From positions 1 through 5,920 of the forward strand of contig QGUZ01000316.1 of assembly GCA_003242605.1 (NCBI GenBank): a stretch of DNA of 5,920 nucleotides, given 5' to 3'. Each line of letters starts with the position of its first letter. The stretch's first letter is position 1. Made by a program: the position numbers and the translations under genes. The notes beneath the pieces were generated by a model, which worked only from the letters and a program-made list of their open reading frames with translations, was not told where the DNA came from and did not search any database. Below, one piece after another: positions 4,674 to 5,920 of this stretch. This DNA is from Actinomycetota bacterium (lineage in GTDB: Bacteria; Actinomycetota; Actinomycetes; Streptosporangiales; Streptosporangiaceae).

Positions 4674-5920
4674 TCAGCCGGTCGCGCCGCCCTCCTCCAG
4701 CACCCAGCGCACGATGTGGGCGCGGGACGGCAGGCCCAGCTTGGCCCGGATGCGCTCCAGGTGGGTGTGCACGGTGCGCTCGGAGACGTGCAGGCGGCGG
4801 GCGATCTGGCGGTTGGCCAGCCCCTCGGCCACGAGGAGGGCCACCTGGCGTTCCCGGTCGGTGAGCACCGGATCGGCGGACTCGCCGTCGCCCGGCTCCC
4901 GCCAGGCGCCGCCGAGCGCGTACCCGATCAGGTCGGGGCCGCCGAGGCGTTCCCCGTCGCGGATCGCGGCGGAGGCGGCCGCGGACGACAGCGCCGCCCG
5001 GGCCTCGGTCACCGCCTCGGTGAGGACCTCCCCGGGGATGGTGCCGCCGCGCAGCAGGGGGCCGTCGCGGAACAGGCCTGCCGCCGCGGCGAGCCGTACC
5101 GCGCGGAGGGCGTCGCCCGCCCGGGCGGCCACCACGGCGAGCCCGGCGACGCATTCCAGCAGGAGCGGCGCCTCGCCGCCGGGCGGACGGTACGCGCCGA
5201 GCAGGTCCCGCCAGCGCCGGGCCGCGGCGTCGGTGTCGCCGCCGAGCAGGGCCACCGTGGCCGCGGTGTGCGCCCACTCCGGGGGCACGGGCTCGGCCTC
5301 GCCGGACGGCGGGCCGAGGCGGGCGGCGTGGCAGCGGTCGAGCAGGTCCCGGGCGCCGTCCAGGTCGCCGCCGCGTACCGCGAGCCGGGCCCGTTCGTGC
5401 AGCACCGCCGCGCGGTCGCCGGGGACGGTGGACTCGCCGAGCGCGTCGAGGCAGGCGCGGGCCGCCTCGTCGGCCCCGGCCAGGTCGCCGAGGCAGCGCC
5501 GTACCGTCTGCACCGCGAGCAGCGCGCGGGCACGCGGGATCGGGCCGCGGGCCAGGTCGAGCGCCCGCGTCGCGAGGTCGAGCGCCTGGGCGCCGTCGCC
5601 GTCGAGTACGGCGAGCACGGCGGCGCAGCCGAGGGCCGCGGCGCGGCCGGGCGCGCCGGCGCCGGTGCGGGCGAGGGCCGCGCCGAGCACGCGGCGGGCC
5701 TCGCCGAGCCGCCCCAGGTGCCACAGGCCGTGCGCGAGGGCGGTGGCGAGGAGGAGGCCGCGGTCGTCACCGTGGCCGATCGCCCGGTCGACCGCGTGCC
5801 GCAGTGGGTGGTGCGCGGCGGCGAGCGGGTCGAGGTCGCGGGCCGGGCGCAGCAGCCGCCCGTCGCCGACCCCCGGCGCGGCGACCTCCGGGCGCCAGGG
5901 GGTCAGGCGCCCGTGGGCGG
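4674..5920 (-). CDS. LuxR-type transcription regulator with helical-repeat region (C-terminal part, 5' end outside window)
   Basis: The frame is open from the TGA at 4676-4674 to the right edge, so about 414 residues are visible and the N-terminus is missing. The GTG at 5690 is an internal in-frame codon: sequence of the same character (DRGLLLATALAHGLWHLGRL) continues upstream of it. The last 63 residues (4865-4674) form a classic LuxR/GerE helix-turn-helix, with LTDRERQVALLVAEGLANRQ, IARRLHVSERTVHTHLERIR and AKLGL. The rest is alanine/leucine-rich and helical with repeated A..L.DL.GA-like patterns, consistent with TPR-like repeats. This layout is typical of LAL (MalT-like, large ATP-binding) regulators, whose Walker ATPase domain would lie off the window; a smaller TPR-LuxR protein is the alternative. 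Its ligand and targets are unknown. It converges with the acyltransferase gene and shares no promoter with anything visible here. Confidence 0.92.
   Translation of the reverse strand, partial: AHGRLTPWRPEVAAPGVGDGRLLRPARDLDPLAAAHHPLRHAVDRAIGHGDDRGLLLATALAHGLWHLGRLGEARRVLGAALARTGAGAPGRAAALGCAAVLAVLDGDGAQALDLATRALDLARGPIPRARALLAVQTVRRCLGDLAGADEAARACLDALGESTVPGDRAAVLHERARLAVRGGDLDGARDLLDRCHAARLGPPSGEAEPVPPEWAHTAATVALLGGDTDAAARRWRDLLGAYRPPGGEAPLLLECVAGLAVVAARAGDALRAVRLAAAAGLFRDGPLLRGGTIPGEVLTEAVTEARAALSSAAASAAIRDGERLGGPDLIGYALGGAWREPGDGESADPVLTDRERQVALLVAEGLANRQIARRLHVSERTVHTHLERIRAKLGLPSRAHIVRWVLEEGGATG

Noticed and set aside
4456..5724. Minus-strand open frame (422 codons) overlapping the LuxR gene
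   Set aside because: Over the LuxR gene it is an Arg/Pro-rich shadow. Only its last about 25 codons (from about 4533) are meaningful, and these belong to the GrpB remnant.
1..5920. CRISPR arrays, tRNA or rRNA genes, insertion sequences
   Set aside because: I saw no regularly spaced long repeats, tRNA-like cloverleaf, rRNA-like sequence, transposase or terminal inverted repeats.

Overview
The window looks like chromosomal DNA from a high-GC actinobacterium. GC content is very high throughout, codon third positions in the real genes are almost all G or C, and GTG is used as a start. It also carries an Lsr2 nucleoid protein, a family restricted to Actinobacteria. A Streptosporangiales or Streptomycetales-like host would fit, but nothing here fixes the genus.

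Layout. At the left end (136-507, +) lies a complete lsr2 gene behind the most AT-rich patch of the window, closed by a long GC hairpin at 531-567. Positions 569 to about 2055 hold no convincing gene. That stretch contains short structured elements: a nested inverted repeat at 686-728, a phased direct repeat at 1062-1091 and a low-GC island around 1176-1215. Next is a membrane acyltransferase of the acyltransferase-3/YcfT-like type (2056-3864, +). It has about ten membrane segments and an unusual proline-rich tail of about 258 residues. From the right edge a LuxR-type regulator runs leftward (>5920-4674, -). Only its helical-repeat region and C-terminal helix-turn-helix are visible; its N-terminus lies outside the window.

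The acyltransferase and the regulator converge on a non-coding stretch of about 810 bases (3865-4673). This stretch holds terminator-like hairpins for both genes, a perfect G-quadruplex motif, and the remains of a GrpB/UPF0157-family gene on the minus strand. That remnant is recognisable by family motifs but is broken by an in-frame TAA and a frameshift and is cut off at its 3' end. A second short coding-like fragment on the plus strand may be another fossil.

The three intact genes do not form an obvious pathway. Lsr2 is a global silencer of AT-rich DNA, the acyltransferase probably modifies an envelope or exported molecule, and the LuxR protein is a transcription regulator of unknown target. 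I saw no CRISPR array, tRNA, rRNA or transposase. The most distinctive observations are the decaying GrpB gene, the proline-rich tail on the acyltransferase, and the structured convergent intergenic region. I found no clear evidence of a new multi-gene system.
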